DNA from: Gemmatimonadota bacterium | GTDB taxonomy: Bacteria; ARS69 | Length of the DNA stretch: 64,000 bases | Direction: 5' to 3' | NCBI GenBank assembly: GCA_030747075.1 | Contig: JASLLL010000005.1 | Coordinates: 1-64,000 of the forward strand | Shown: positions 18,478 to 28,038 of the stretch, piece by piece | How the letters are laid out: each line of letters starts with the position of its first letter | How positions within the stretch are numbered: the first letter of the stretch is position 1 | The notes under the pieces: generated by a model | What the model was told of the DNA's origin: nothing | What the model saw: the letters and a program-made list of their open reading frames with translations, nothing else | The model's database searches: none | Made by a program: the position numbers and the translations under genes

Positions 18478-19171
18478 GGCCGTTCGCCTCCGGGGTGGCT
18501 GAACTCCGACCCGCCACCTGCTGAGCGGTTCCCTGTTCCGGAATCCGGCGCAGCGGGTACCGGTAACGCGCCTCGCGATAGCGGGACGCATCCGTGGGAA
18601 GGCGGAGATCCCTGGACTCCTCCAGGAGCTTCTGCAACTGGAGGGGCATCTCGCCAAATACATCCTCTTCGGAGTCTTCCTCCGATCCCTGCGCCAGCGC
18701 GTCAGACTCCATCATCACGACTCCCTCCGCCGGAGCCTCGGCAGGACTCACGGCAAAGCGCGAGACAGACTCACCCGGAGCACGCCCACCGGAAGGAAGG
18801 GAATCGCCCGACGGATGGGTGGCCAGCAGCAAAAGGACGGCTCCCATGGCCATGGCGGGGGAAGCGCTCCAGATCGCGCGCGACCGATCCACATCCGACC
18901 ACCAGCTCTGCAGACGCACCTTCCACAGGGCCGGTCCTCTCGCCGGACCCGCCAGACCGTCCAGCTTTGAAAGAACCGCTTCGTTGAACTCGTCGGCGAC
19001 CTCTACCGTTCCGAGTTCTTCCAGCAGTGCAAGGGATGCGCGAAACTCCTCCATCGCCGCAGAGCAGGGTGAGCACGCCGCGAGGTGACCGTCCAGCTCG
19101 CGGCTGGCTTCCGCGGAAAGCGCCCGGTCGCATCGCAGGGAAAAGAGGTTCTGTACATGGGAGCAGTTCAA
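18446..19171 (-). CDS. Zinc-finger anti-sigma factor
   Basis: Predicted membrane anti-sigma factor, 241 aa, that would sequester the sigma factor encoded immediately upstream. The N-terminus has the ZAS motif H-x3-C-x2-C (H29, C33, C36) plus a nearby Cys at position 14. A modest hydrophobic stretch (about residues 99-117) can serve as the single membrane helix, followed by a disordered, acidic periplasmic part. The start is TTG at 19171, sharing TTGA with the sigma-factor stop; GAGGAG seven bases upstream supports it. Family assignment is strong; the partner is inferred from adjacency. Confidence 0.85.
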   Translation of the reverse strand: MNCSHVQNLFSLRCDRALSAEASRELDGHLAACSPCSAAMEEFRASLALLEELGTVEVADEFNEAVLSKLDGLAGPARGPALWKVRLQSWWSDVDRSRAIWSASPAMAMGAVLLLLATHPSGDSLPSGGRAPGESVSRFAVSPAEAPAEGVVMMESDALAQGSEEDSEEDVFGEMPLQLQKLLEESRDLRLPTDASRYREARYRYPLRRIPEQGTAQQVAGRSSATPEANGHAVAPTILAF

Positions 19172-19887
19172 GTGATGTCTCCTCGTTCCGGGCGGGGGGA
19201 TCCGGCAGTCCTCACGCGGGACGCCTTCCAGAATACGGTGGGGTCATTCCCACGCGTGGCAAAAAGAAGCGGCTCGATCCGCCGCTTGAACTCCTGACGC
19301 GCCCGGTTGATTCGGGACTTCACGGTGCCGACGGGGAGCTTGAGCATGGTGGATATCTCTTCGTAGGTGAACCCTTCCAGGTCTCTCATCACGAGCATGA
19401 TCCGAAAGTGCCCCGGCAGCGAATCGATGGCACTGCGGACCGCCTGCCTCCGCTCATTCAAGTCGGCAATGCGATCCGGCGCAAAAAAGTCCTCGCGCGT
19501 TCCAAAGTCGTAGTCCGCCTGCCCCAGCTCCCTCGGCGTATCCTCAATCGAGACATTCCTCCGGCGGGCACGGTTCCGAAGTTCGTTCTTCCCGAGGTTG
19601 GACGCGATCGTGTAGAGCCATGTCGTAAAGCGTGCCGTCACGCGGTAGGTCCCCGCGTGGCGGTAGACTCTGAGGAACACTTCCTGCGCCAGGTCCTCGG
19701 CGCGGTCCGCGTCGCCAATCAGTCGAATCAGGAAGTTGACGATCCGCCCCCGATGCCGACACATCAGTTCCCCGAAGGCGGACTCGTCGCCCTCCTTCAG
19801 GTCCAGCATCAGATCTTCATCCGGCCTGCGTGTCTCCACGGTCACCTCGTTGGCATCCACCCGGACTCGTTTGAACGCAAGGGTCAT
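19168..19887 (-). CDS. ECF RNA polymerase sigma factor, RpoE-like
   Basis: Extracytoplasmic-function sigma factor, 239 aa. Region 2 runs from about residue 22 to 110 (ESAFGELMCRHRGRIVNFL, DADRAEDLAQEVFLRVYRH, FTTWLYTIASNLGKNELR) and region 4 from about 140 to 205 (LPGHFRIMLVMRDLEGFTYEEIS, VGTVKSRINRAR). ATG 19887 has GGAGG six bases upstream. It is followed directly by an anti-sigma factor and an HtrA-like gene, mirroring the rpoE-rseA-mucD arrangement used in envelope stress responses. A GGAAC-type motif upstream hints at self-activation but is weak. Confidence 0.93.
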   Translation of the reverse strand: MTLAFKRVRVDANEVTVETRRPDEDLMLDLKEGDESAFGELMCRHRGRIVNFLIRLIGDADRAEDLAQEVFLRVYRHAGTYRVTARFTTWLYTIASNLGKNELRNRARRRNVSIEDTPRELGQADYDFGTREDFFAPDRIADLNERRQAVRSAIDSLPGHFRIMLVMRDLEGFTYEEISTMLKLPVGTVKSRINRARQEFKRRIEPLLFATRGNDPTVFWKASRVRTAGSPRPERGDIT

Positions 19888-19939
19888 CGACCACCTCCAC
19901 GGGCTGCTGAACCCTCCTGAGAGCCAAAGGTTCCAGCAC

Positions 19940-21691
19940 TCACCGGCCCGTGGCCGTGGAATCCCTCTTTGCCCCCTCCGCGGCCCGCTTCTCAGCCAGC
20001 CCCGGGAGGGTCGAATCCAGTTCCCAAGCCTTCTCCCAGGCCTCCCGAGCCCCCTTCCCGTCTCCCAGAGCGGAAAGGACATCTCCCAGATGGTCCAGAA
20101 TGACCGGTTCCGCCCTCGAGTTCTCCAACGCACGGAGGAGAAGATTCCGCGCGGCCTCGGGCCGCCCCGACCGGAAGTGAGCCCATGCCAGGCTGTCCAG
20201 ATAGTAGGCATTCTCCGGGCTCAGTCGAACGGCTTCCTCCAGCAGCTGCACTGCCTCCGTGAGATGAATCCCCCGTTCCGCAAACATGTAGCCCAGGTAG
20301 TTCATAGCCTCGGTGTCCTGAGGGCGGATCCGGATGACTTCGCGCAGGTCGGCCGCCGCCTCTTCGGGCTTCTCCAGCCTCTCCCGCGCCGCGCCCCGTG
20401 CGAAGAGCCCCTCCGGATCCGCGGGTTCCAGCTCCAGGTAGCGATCGAGGGCCTCTTCCGCCGCTTCATATTCAGCCAGATCGTTGTAGCACAGCCCGAG
20501 AAACAAGTGCGCGCCCGAGCGATCGGGGTCCAGCTTCACCGAACGACCGAATGCCGCGACCGCTTCGCGGGTCTTCCCAAGACGCGACCGCAGGAATCCG
20601 GTATACAACCATCCCTCCGCGAACGTGGAGTCCAGTTCGACCGCGGTCTCAAAGTGCGCCAGCGCCTCTTCGCTTCGCCCGTGATCCATGTACCACCGCC
20701 CGAGGTGCTTCCTCGTCTCCATCCGCTCCGGAGCCCGGCGTGCCACTTCCTCCAGTTCATTCACCGCCCGGTCTCCTTCCCCCGCCTGAATGAGAAGCAG
20801 CCCGAGCTGTTCCCGCACCTCCACATCTTCCGGGTGCGCACTGAGGATTGTCCGGGCTTCCTCGATCCCGCTCTCCACATCGCCCAGGACAAAGAGCGTG
20901 CGCAGGTACCTTCGCCGAATCTCCAGGCTGTCCGGGGCGAGAAGCAGCGCCTCCCGATAGCTCATGGACGCCTGGGGCAATTCCCCGCGAATCTCACGGA
21001 CCATCCCGGCACGAAGCATCTCTTCCGGCAACCCCGGCGCAAGCTCCCGAACCGTGCGGAACTGTTCCTGCGCATCCCCGGCGCGGTCCAGGCGGTCGTA
21101 CAACATCCCCAGGCGGAAATGAACCCGCGGCAGCCCCGGCCGGACGCGGGTGACTTCCAGAAGCTCCTCCGCTGCCCCCTCCGTGTCTCCAAGGCGCTCC
21201 AGTACCCCCGCGCGGCGAATGCGCATCTGCAGGTCCTTTGGATCCGCCTGGAGGAACGCGTCCAGAGCGTCGGCCTCCCGCCTGGCATCTCCCGAGGCGG
21301 CATGGACATCCGCCATCACCTCCAGCGCGTCCAGGTTCGCGGGATCCTCTGCCAGAGCGAGAGTCGCTTCCCGTGCGGCTTCCTCCACCTCTCCCAGCGC
21401 GTGATGCACCCGGGCCATTCCCGTGTGAATCTCCGGAGCCTCCGGATTCGCGTCTGCCGCCAGCCGATACTGCTGAAGCGCTTCGCGGAACTCCCCTTCG
21501 CCCTCAAGGAACATCCCCAGCGAATAGTGCGCCAGCGCATCCGAGGTCACGCTCCCCGAAGCACTGCCCTCCACCGCCTGCGTGGAGCAAGGCACCCCGG
21601 TGAGAAGCGCCACCACGGCCACGCTCCGCAGCCATGTGCTCTTTCGACCCTCCACCTTCCCGCTCCTCACAACTGTCTCCCTTTCGTCCAC
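19940..21691 (-). CDS. Large secreted or periplasmic TPR-repeat protein
   Basis: A 583-aa protein made almost entirely of tetratricopeptide repeats; I count roughly fourteen from residue 50 to the end, with typical A-x-x-x-Y/L-x-x-x-L patterns and P-x-N/D-x-E repeat ends. The N-terminus has basic residues then a hydrophobic stretch (about residues 20-40), suggesting export. A Cys at about residue 35 is in a poor lipobox context. It overlaps the transporter permease gene by 25 bases and ends 52 bases before the sigma factor. No specific function can be assigned; a scaffold in envelope assembly is possible. Confidence 0.8.
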   Translation of the reverse strand: MDERETVVRSGKVEGRKSTWLRSVAVVALLTGVPCSTQAVEGSASGSVTSDALAHYSLGMFLEGEGEFREALQQYRLAADANPEAPEIHTGMARVHHALGEVEEAAREATLALAEDPANLDALEVMADVHAASGDARREADALDAFLQADPKDLQMRIRRAGVLERLGDTEGAAEELLEVTRVRPGLPRVHFRLGMLYDRLDRAGDAQEQFRTVRELAPGLPEEMLRAGMVREIRGELPQASMSYREALLLAPDSLEIRRRYLRTLFVLGDVESGIEEARTILSAHPEDVEVREQLGLLLIQAGEGDRAVNELEEVARRAPERMETRKHLGRWYMDHGRSEEALAHFETAVELDSTFAEGWLYTGFLRSRLGKTREAVAAFGRSVKLDPDRSGAHLFLGLCYNDLAEYEAAEEALDRYLELEPADPEGLFARGAARERLEKPEEAAADLREVIRIRPQDTEAMNYLGYMFAERGIHLTEAVQLLEEAVRLSPENAYYLDSLAWAHFRSGRPEAARNLLLRALENSRAEPVILDHLGDVLSALGDGKGAREAWEKAWELDSTLPGLAEKRAAEGAKRDSTATGR

Positions 21692-22626
21692 AGCCCCCGC
21701 CCTCTCTCCGGGCCGAAGATGCCCTCAAGGGCAGGATCCAAGGCGTCGCGGATCCCGTCCCCCACCAGATTGAAGCCAAGCACCGACAGGAGGATCGCGA
21801 TGCCCGGCATGGCCAGCACCCAGGGAGCGTGAATCACCAGATCCCGGCCCTGCCCGAGCATGGCCCCCCACTCCGGTGTCGGGGGTTGCGCTCCCAGACC
21901 CAGGAACGAAAGCCCCGCAGCCTCCAGTATAGCGGAGGCCAGGCCCAGGCTCGTCTGCACCATCAGCGGCGCCACGCAGTGCGGCAGGATCGTTCGAAAA
22001 AGGATCCGCCCTCGTGGCACTCCCATCGCCACCTGTGCTTCCACAAACGGTTGGGACTTGACCGACAGCACCGCACCCCTCAGAAGTCGCGCGAAGTGCG
22101 GAACGCCCACAATGCCCACGGCGATCATGGCGTTCGTCAAGCTCGGCCCGAGGATCGCCACGATCACCACGGCCAGCAGGATCCCCGGAAACGCCAGAAG
22201 AACATCCACGACGCGCATACCGATCATGTCCACGCGACCGCCCAGATAACCGGTCACCAGTCCCAGCAGCCCCCCGGCCAAGAGCCCGATGCCCACCGAT
22301 ACCATTCCTATCGTCAGGGAAATGCGGGTTCCGTACAAGAGCCGGGAGAGAATGTCGCGACCGAACTCATCCGTTCCCAGCAGATGCCCATCCCCCGGAG
22401 GGACCAGACGGTGGTCCAGATCCTGCAAATACGGGCTCTGCGGAGCCAGAACGGGTCCTATGGCAGCGCCCAGCACCAGCGTCGCCAGAATCACCAGCCC
22501 CACCCTTGAGGCCGGGCGACGCACCAGGCGGCTCAGAACCCGCCGTGTGCGTGATGCGTGCTCCTGTCCCGTCCCCCTGACCGGGGGCGGGTCAACGAAG
22601 CTTGATTCTCGGATCGAGCGCGGCAT
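21667..22626 (-). CDS. Peptide/oligopeptide ABC transporter permease, DppC/OppC family
   Basis: Inner-membrane permease, 319 aa, with about six helices. The conserved N-terminal helix precedes HLLGTDEFGRDILSRLLYGTRISL, a hallmark of DppC/OppC proteins. The cytoplasmic EAA loop EAQVAMGVPRGRILFRTILP docks the ATPase. Its start overlaps the dppB-like gene by 35 bases. No ATPase genes (DppD/DppF) occur in this window, so energy coupling must come from elsewhere. Substrate (peptide, nickel or other) cannot be told from sequence. Confidence 0.9.
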   Translation of the reverse strand: MPRSIRESSFVDPPPVRGTGQEHASRTRRVLSRLVRRPASRVGLVILATLVLGAAIGPVLAPQSPYLQDLDHRLVPPGDGHLLGTDEFGRDILSRLLYGTRISLTIGMVSVGIGLLAGGLLGLVTGYLGGRVDMIGMRVVDVLLAFPGILLAVVIVAILGPSLTNAMIAVGIVGVPHFARLLRGAVLSVKSQPFVEAQVAMGVPRGRILFRTILPHCVAPLMVQTSLGLASAILEAAGLSFLGLGAQPPTPEWGAMLGQGRDLVIHAPWVLAMPGIAILLSVLGFNLVGDGIRDALDPALEGIFGPERGRGLWTKGRQL

Positions 22627-23596
22627 AGAGCATATCCGTCAAGAGGTTCACCAGAGCGAAGGAAAACGCCATGAGCAGTACTGCGGCCTGAAGCGCGCGA
22701 ATATCCCGCGACTCCACCGCCAGGAGAACCCAGCGGCCGAGCCCCGGCCATGCGAAGATCGTCTCTGTGATGATCGCCCCTCCGAGGAGAGCGCCGAACT
22801 GCAGTCCAACCACCGTCAGCGTGGGAAGCGCCCCGTTTCTGGCTGCATGCCGAAGCAGAATGGCCATCTCGCCCGCCCCTTTTGCGCGAGCGGTGCGGAT
22901 GTAGTCCCGGCCCATGGTCTCCAGAAGGCTGGAACGCGTCATCCGCGCAATGACGGCCATCGGCACAGTCCCGAGCACCAGTGCGGGAAGTACGAGATGC
23001 CGAAAAGCGTCCGCAAGCGCCGACAGATCTCGGGCCAGCAGGGAATCCACCAGAAGGAACCCCGTCTGCACAGGCGGCGCCATCATGGCCCCCGTGCGAC
23101 CGGACACCGGTAGTACAGGGAAGAGAACGCCCAGAAAGTACATCAGGAGAAGCCCCAGCCAGAAGACCGGCATGGAGACGCCGATGGAAGCCAGCCCCAT
23201 TCCCAGCGCATCCGCGAATCGACCTGCGCGCCGCGCAGCCAGCACTCCCGCAGGGAACCCGAAGAGGCAAGCCACGAACAGCGCCGCAACGGCCAGTTCC
23301 AGCGTGGCGGGAAAGTAACGACGGATCTCCGACGCGATCGGCTCGTGCGTCTTCGCCGACCGCCCGAGATCCCCCGACAGCAGGTCGGCCATGTAGCGCA
23401 CATACTGTTCGGCAAGCGGCCGGTCGAGTCCAAGCCCGGTGCGAATCTGCTGCACGACCTGCGGCGACGCGTGTTCACCCGCGAGGATCTCCGCCGGATC
23501 GCCCGGCATCCAGTGCACGAGCAGAAACGCCACGATCGTCACGCCGAGAAGGGTCGGCAGGATCAGCGTGAGCCTTCGAAGCAGATAAGGAATCAC
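22592..23596 (-). CDS. Peptide/oligopeptide ABC transporter permease, DppB/OppB family
   Basis: Partner permease, 334 aa, about six helices. The N-terminus (YLLRRLTLILPTLLGVTIVAFLL) and LGLDRPLAEQYVRYMADLLSGDLG are typical of DppB/OppB. The EAA-type loop reads TARAKGAGEMAILLRHAARNG. It follows the substrate-binding protein gene after 16 bases, so the three genes form an operon A-B-C. The lack of downstream D and F genes is unusual for this family. Confidence 0.92.
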   Translation of the reverse strand: MIPYLLRRLTLILPTLLGVTIVAFLLVHWMPGDPAEILAGEHASPQVVQQIRTGLGLDRPLAEQYVRYMADLLSGDLGRSAKTHEPIASEIRRYFPATLELAVAALFVACLFGFPAGVLAARRAGRFADALGMGLASIGVSMPVFWLGLLLMYFLGVLFPVLPVSGRTGAMMAPPVQTGFLLVDSLLARDLSALADAFRHLVLPALVLGTVPMAVIARMTRSSLLETMGRDYIRTARAKGAGEMAILLRHAARNGALPTLTVVGLQFGALLGGAIITETIFAWPGLGRWVLLAVESRDIRALQAAVLLMAFSFALVNLLTDMLYAALDPRIKLR

Positions 23597-23612
23597 GGCA
23601 CGCCTCCGCCCG

Positions 23613-25193
23613 TCACCGGGAGAGCCACACCCGGGAGAGCAATACCCGCCCCGTGGGGTGCAGGCTGTACCCCATGACCTCGCATCTCATCGCCGCCAGT
23701 TCCATGGTGTGCACCAGCGGCACCCAGGGGGCATCCGCATGAATCAGTTCCTGCGCCCTGTGATAGTGCCCGACGCGATCCTCCGGCCGAACCGTGCGCC
23801 GACCGGCCAGCAGATGCTCGTGCGCTTCCTCGCTGCGGTAGAAGGCAATGTTCCCCGCCGGGGCGACCGCCGCCGAGGGATCGAAGTGCGTGAAAAGGAA
23901 GTTGTCCGGATCTCCGTTGTCCGCCTGCCAACCGAGCAGCGCCATGTCGTGATGCCCCCGATGCACACGATCCAGGTAGGTGCCCCACTCGAAGGTGACA
24001 ATCTTCGCGCGGATGCCAATGCCGGCCAGGTTCGCCTGGATCGCCTGCGCGATCCTCGGCGGCTGGGGCATGTAGGGCCTTGGACCGGACATCACCCACA
24101 AGGTGGTCTCAAATCCATCCGGATAGCCAGCTTCCACGAGAAGCTCCCGTGCGCGCTCCGGTGCATACTCATAGCTCGGCGGGTCCGGATGCGCGGCGAA
24201 CACATTCGGCGGCACCGGCCCGTCCGCGACCACGGCCAGATGGCCGTACAGCCCCCGGACGATCGCCGCCCGATCGACCGCATGATTCACGGCCCTCCGT
24301 ACGCGCACATCGCCGAAGGGCGAGTGATCCATGTTCATCGCCAGGTACGCCACATTCATCCCGGGTTCACCCAGAAGCTTCAAGGCCCGGTTTGAGCGGA
24401 TGGCCGGGACATCATCCGGGGGGACTCCATCCATCATGTGGAGCGACCCGGCAAGGAGTTCGAAAAAGCGCGTGGAGTTCTCCGGGAGGCAGCGAAACAC
24501 CACCCGATCCAGATAGGGCGGATGGTCCCAGTACTCTTCGTTCCTTCTGAGAACGACCGTCTCCGCCCGGTCCCAACTCTCGAATCGGAATGGACCGGTT
24601 CCGCACGGATGCCGAAAGAAGTCCTCTCCGGCCGCGTGAGCATCTTCCGAGCACACCATCGCCGCGAAGTTGCACGCCAGATTCGAAAGGAACGGAGCGC
24701 TCGGTTCCTTCAGAACAAAGCGCACCACCCCGGGAGCGGGAGAGTCGATGGTCTCGAGGATCTCGTCGATTCCCAGGTAACCCCAGAAGGGATACGGGCC
24801 TCCGAGGCCGTGGTCCGAATGCAGGGGCTGCCGTGCGCTCCACTGTCGTTCCAGGCTGTAAAGCACCGCACGCGCATCGAAGCGGCGGCCGCAATGAAAG
24901 CGAACCCCCTGTCGAATCTGAAACTCCCAGCGAAGGCCATCCTCGCTGACCGTCCAGGACTCCGCCAGCGCGGGCTCAATCTCGGTCCCGCTTCCGGCAA
25001 AACGCACGAGAGTCTCAAACAGATTGTCGCAAACTTTGAACGACTCCCCGTCCGATTCGTGCGCGGGATCCAATCCCACGGAGTCCATTCCGCGTCCGTA
25101 GATCAGCGTTCCGCCCGACTGCGGGGGATTCCCCAACGCATGAGTCACCCCAAGCGCCAGTAAAACCGCGGTAATCCCGAGGATTCGTCCCAT
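23613..25193 (-). CDS. ABC transporter substrate-binding protein, family 5 (DppA/OppA-like)
   Basis: Periplasmic binding protein of 526 aa for peptides or similar ligands. ATG 25193 gives a signal peptide (MGRILGITAVLLALGVTHALG) and has GGAG upstream; the open frame beyond it runs into tRNA-Arg. The SBP_bac_5 pattern is clear: SGGTLIYGRGMDSVGLDP, then WTVSEDGLRWEFQIRQGVRFHCG, and a middle NHAVDRAAIV. It is the first gene after tRNA-Arg and is followed by two permease genes. Confidence 0.92.
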   Translation of the reverse strand: MGRILGITAVLLALGVTHALGNPPQSGGTLIYGRGMDSVGLDPAHESDGESFKVCDNLFETLVRFAGSGTEIEPALAESWTVSEDGLRWEFQIRQGVRFHCGRRFDARAVLYSLERQWSARQPLHSDHGLGGPYPFWGYLGIDEILETIDSPAPGVVRFVLKEPSAPFLSNLACNFAAMVCSEDAHAAGEDFFRHPCGTGPFRFESWDRAETVVLRRNEEYWDHPPYLDRVVFRCLPENSTRFFELLAGSLHMMDGVPPDDVPAIRSNRALKLLGEPGMNVAYLAMNMDHSPFGDVRVRRAVNHAVDRAAIVRGLYGHLAVVADGPVPPNVFAAHPDPPSYEYAPERARELLVEAGYPDGFETTLWVMSGPRPYMPQPPRIAQAIQANLAGIGIRAKIVTFEWGTYLDRVHRGHHDMALLGWQADNGDPDNFLFTHFDPSAAVAPAGNIAFYRSEEAHEHLLAGRRTVRPEDRVGHYHRAQELIHADAPWVPLVHTMELAAMRCEVMGYSLHPTGRVLLSRVWLSR

Positions 25194-25320
25194 CACAGTC
25201 TCTCCTGACAGGGCCGCAGGAATCGTAGACCGGGATGATCGCGAAACGCCAGCCCGGATTTCCCGCCCGAGTTCGGGCGCGAACTCATCCGGTGGCTCTT
25301 TGCGGGAAGCTCCGAACAGG

Positions 25321-25397
25321 TGGCGGGCCCGAGAGGATTCGAACCTCCGGCCTTTGGTTCCGGAGACCAACGCTCTATCCAGCTGAGCTACGGGCCC
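25321..25397 (-). tRNA. tRNA-Arg (anticodon CCG)
   Basis: The minus strand folds into a standard 77-nt cloverleaf with encoded CCA (25321-25323). The acceptor stem GGGCCCG pairs with CGGGCCC, the anticodon stem TTGGT/ACCAA holds loop CTCCGGA, and the T-loop is TTCGAAT. Anticodon CCG reads CGG. A near-consensus promoter lies just upstream (25412-25440). Confidence 0.97.
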
Positions 25398-25411
25398 GCA
25401 CAGGAGGAGAG

Positions 25412-25440
25412 AATCTAGGGGGCGAACACCCGGGTGTCAA
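25412..25440 (-). promoter_or_regulatory. Sigma-70-type promoter for tRNA-Arg
   Basis: On the minus strand a perfect TTGACA (25440-25435), a 17-base spacer and TAGATT (25417-25412). The expected start falls about 7-10 bases before the tRNA 5' end. It lies between the sulfatase-like gene and the tRNA and may also feed the downstream transporter genes. Confidence 0.85.
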
Positions 25441-25468
25441 GAAACGCCGCCCCGCTCGCCGGACCCGG

Positions 25469-26839
25469 TCATTGCACATAGCCCAGCGCACGAAGCTCGG
25501 CCAGCGTCCCCTCTCTCAGGCTGGGGCGCGGAGTCGCGGGAGGCGCCAGACGCGCCCACTCTCTCGCGCGGGCCGCCGCCTGAAAGTCCGCTGTGATCTG
25601 CGGGTACCTCCCCGAGCAATCCGCCCTTTCGGCCGGATCGGCGCGAAGGTCGAACAGTTCTCCGCGCCCCTCGTCTCCCGCCCGAGCAATGAACTTCCAC
25701 TTCCCTTCGCGGATCGAGATGTGCGTGTCGTGCAGTTCGCCATAGACCCTGCGCGTTCCTGTACCGGCGGCCAGTGTCTGAAGAGAGCGCCCCTGTGCAA
25801 GACTCTCGCGCCCCCCCCCCGCGACGGCGACCACGGTCGGGAAGACATCCACCAGAGACGCCGGTTCCGCCACCACTCCCCCTCCGGCCAGAACTCCCGG
25901 CAGCCGGGTGATCAGCGGAATGTCCAGCGTTTCGCCATACAGGTTCCTCCGATGCCCCTTCCCCCCGTGTTCGAAGAACTCCTCCCCGTGATCGCCCACC
26001 ACCACGATGAGCGTGCGCTCCAGATCCCCGCGCGACTCCAGCGCGCGCAGAACCTTCCCGATCCACCGGTCGGTGTATCGGATCTCCCCGTCGTACAGGT
26101 CCATCACGCGCTGTCTCTCCGTGGGGGCCATGCCGGAGTGAATGGCGCGATTCTCGGAAAACCCACGGCCGCTCAACCGCCCGCGATACTCCGGATTGAA
26201 CACGCGATCATACGGAGCTTCCGGCACAAAGTCGTAGTGCGGATCCCAGTAGTGGAGGAAGAGGAAGAACGGTTTGCCCGTCGGCACCCGGGCGAGCCAG
26301 TCGACCGCCCTTTCGTGCAGCGCGGGAGAGGTCACCCCCGAATGCGACCGCAGATGCACTCCGACAAGGTTTTCGATACCGCCTTGATTGTCCCGCTCCA
26401 CGCGGTAATCCACGCAAGGTTCGTAAGTGTCAAAACCCTGTGCGAAGCCGAAGGCCGGGTCCAGGTACGGTCCGGTGACAAACCCCGCTGCCGCATATCC
26501 GCGACGGGTCAGAAACTCCGCCAGCGTGGTCTTCGAATCCGGCAGCGCGTGGATGTCTCCCACGACTCCGTGGCTCGAAGGGTACTGTCCGGTGAGCAGC
26601 GAAAGATGCGCCGGAAGTGTCCAGGATGTCGTCGAGGATGCCTGCGAGAAGACCGTGCCCGTCGCGGCCAGTCGATCCAGGTGAGGAGTGGTCGCCCGGG
26701 GATTCCCCGCGCCTCCCGGTCGATCGGCACGGAGGGTATCGATCGAGATCAGAAGCACATTCGGAGGCGGTTCCGGTGCCCGCCCGCACGAACCGCCCAG
26801 CAGAATCCCACCTGCCAGGAATACGCAGAACCGCTTCAC
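25469..26839 (-). CDS. Sulfatase-like hydrolase/transferase, predicted lipoprotein
   Basis: Alkaline-phosphatase-superfamily enzyme of 456 aa, probably periplasmic and lipid-anchored (signal [18 protein letters not shown]). Metal-site motifs are visible: [11 protein letters not shown] near the N-terminus and [17 protein letters not shown] in the C-terminal half. At the nucleophile position it has [15 protein letters not shown], not the C/S-x-P-x-R signature of formylglycine sulfatases, so a phosphodiesterase or phospho-transferase activity is as likely as a sulfatase. The GTG start at 26839 shares GTGA with the trpB stop. A run of nine G lies in the coding sequence at 25811-25819. Role in the trp operon unknown. 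Confidence 0.85.
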   Translation of the reverse strand: MKRFCVFLAGGILLGGSCGRAPEPPPNVLLISIDTLRADRPGGAGNPRATTPHLDRLAATGTVFSQASSTTSWTLPAHLSLLTGQYPSSHGVVGDIHALPDSKTTLAEFLTRRGYAAAGFVTGPYLDPAFGFAQGFDTYEPCVDYRVERDNQGGIENLVGVHLRSHSGVTSPALHERAVDWLARVPTGKPFFLFLHYWDPHYDFVPEAPYDRVFNPEYRGRLSGRGFSENRAIHSGMAPTERQRVMDLYDGEIRYTDRWIGKVLRALESRGDLERTLIVVVGDHGEEFFEHGGKGHRRNLYGETLDIPLITRLPGVLAGGGVVAEPASLVDVFPTVVAVAGGGRESLAQGRSLQTLAAGTGTRRVYGELHDTHISIREGKWKFIARAGDEGRGELFDLRADPAERADCSGRYPQITADFQAAARAREWARLAPPATPRPSLREGTLAELRALGYVQ

Positions 26840-28038
26840 GAAGCCTCCGGCTCTCCCCCGGTCAGGCGAGAGACCTGCTGCACATCCTTGTCGCCCCGAC
26901 CGGAGAGATTGACGATCGTCAGCGAATCCGCCGGCAGACTCGGCCCCTCGCGGAGAAGCCACGCCACCGCATGCGCCGACTCCAACGCCGGCAGGATCCC
27001 CTCTTCGCGTGCCAGTCGGCCGAATGCCGCCAGCGCTTCGCCATCTTCCACGCTGTGGTATTCCGCCCGGCCCAGTTCCCGAAGCTGCGCATGCTCCGGC
27101 CCGATCGACGGGTAGTCCAGCCCCGCAGACACGCTGTGCGTCGGTGACACCTGTCCGTCGTCGTCCTGCAGAAGCCAGCTGCGCGTGCCATGGAGCACTC
27201 CGGGACTTCCACCGGCGAAGCGCGCCGCGTGCCGTCCCGTCTCCACGCCTTCTCCCCCCGCTTCCACGCCCACCATGCGAACGGATTCATCCGCAAGAAA
27301 CGCGTGAAAGAGGCCGATCGCATTCGAGCCGCCCCCGACGCAGGCCACCAGCAGATTCGGCAGACGCTCCTCCGCTTCCTGGATCTGGCGGCGGGCCTCG
27401 ATTCCAATCACCGACTGGAAGTCACGCACGATTCGCGGAAAGGGGTGCGGGCCCAGGACGGACCCCAGAATGTAGTGGGTGTCCGCGACATGGGTAACCC
27501 AGTCGCGCATGGCTTCGTTGATGGCGTCTTTCAGCGTACGGCTCCCTGCGTCCACGCCGGTGACCGTCGCGCCCAGAAGGCGCATCCGGAACACATTCAG
27601 CGACTGTCGCTCCATGTCCTCCACGCCCATGTAGACCACGCACTCCAGCCCGAGCAGCGCGGCAACGGTCGCGGTGGCGACGCCATGCTGCCCCGCGCCG
27701 GTCTCCGCGATGACGCGTCGCTTCCCCATTCGCCTGGCAAGAAGTCCCTGGCCGAGCGTGTTGTTGATCTTGTGCGCACCCGTATGGAGAAGGTCCTCGC
27801 GCTTCAGATAAACCGTGTGGCCGACCGCTTCCGAGAGATTCCCGGCACGATACAGTGGCGAGGGCCGACCCGCGTATTGCTCCTGCAGGATCCGAAGTTC
27901 TTCCGTGAAGGCAGAGTCGGCGGCCGCCTCCGTCGACGCCCGGTTGAGTTCCTCCAGCGCGGCCATGATCGTCTCCGGCACAAAGCGACCCCCGTACGGA
28001 CCGAAGTACCCCCGCGCGTCCGGCGTCTCCCCGATCAT
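26836..28038 (-). CDS. trpB: Tryptophan synthase beta chain
   Basis: PLP enzyme joining indole and serine to make tryptophan. The 400-aa length is standard. The N-terminus [21 protein letters not shown], the PLP lysine in [11 protein letters not shown], and the phosphate-binding loop [10 protein letters not shown] are all present. ATG 28038 shares ATGA with trpC; the frame continues upstream but only as a trpC shadow. No trpA lies next to it, which is unusual because TrpA and TrpB form a channelled complex. Confidence 0.98.
   Translation of the reverse strand: MIGETPDARGYFGPYGGRFVPETIMAALEELNRASTEAAADSAFTEELRILQEQYAGRPSPLYRAGNLSEAVGHTVYLKREDLLHTGAHKINNTLGQGLLARRMGKRRVIAETGAGQHGVATATVAALLGLECVVYMGVEDMERQSLNVFRMRLLGATVTGVDAGSRTLKDAINEAMRDWVTHVADTHYILGSVLGPHPFPRIVRDFQSVIGIEARRQIQEAEERLPNLLVACVGGGSNAIGLFHAFLADESVRMVGVEAGGEGVETGRHAARFAGGSPGVLHGTRSWLLQDDDGQVSPTHSVSAGLDYPSIGPEHAQLRELGRAEYHSVEDGEALAAFGRLAREEGILPALESAHAVAWLLREGPSLPADSLTIVNLSGRGDKDVQQVSRLTGGEPEAS

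Noticed and set aside
19736-21832. A 698-codon open frame on the plus strand
   Set aside because: It is the antisense of a clear TPR gene; high GC keeps frames open, and the translation has no recognisable domain.
25264-25279. 6-bp hairpin downstream of tRNA-Arg as a terminator
   Set aside because: Short stem with no following T-run; the transporter operon may be read through from the tRNA promoter.
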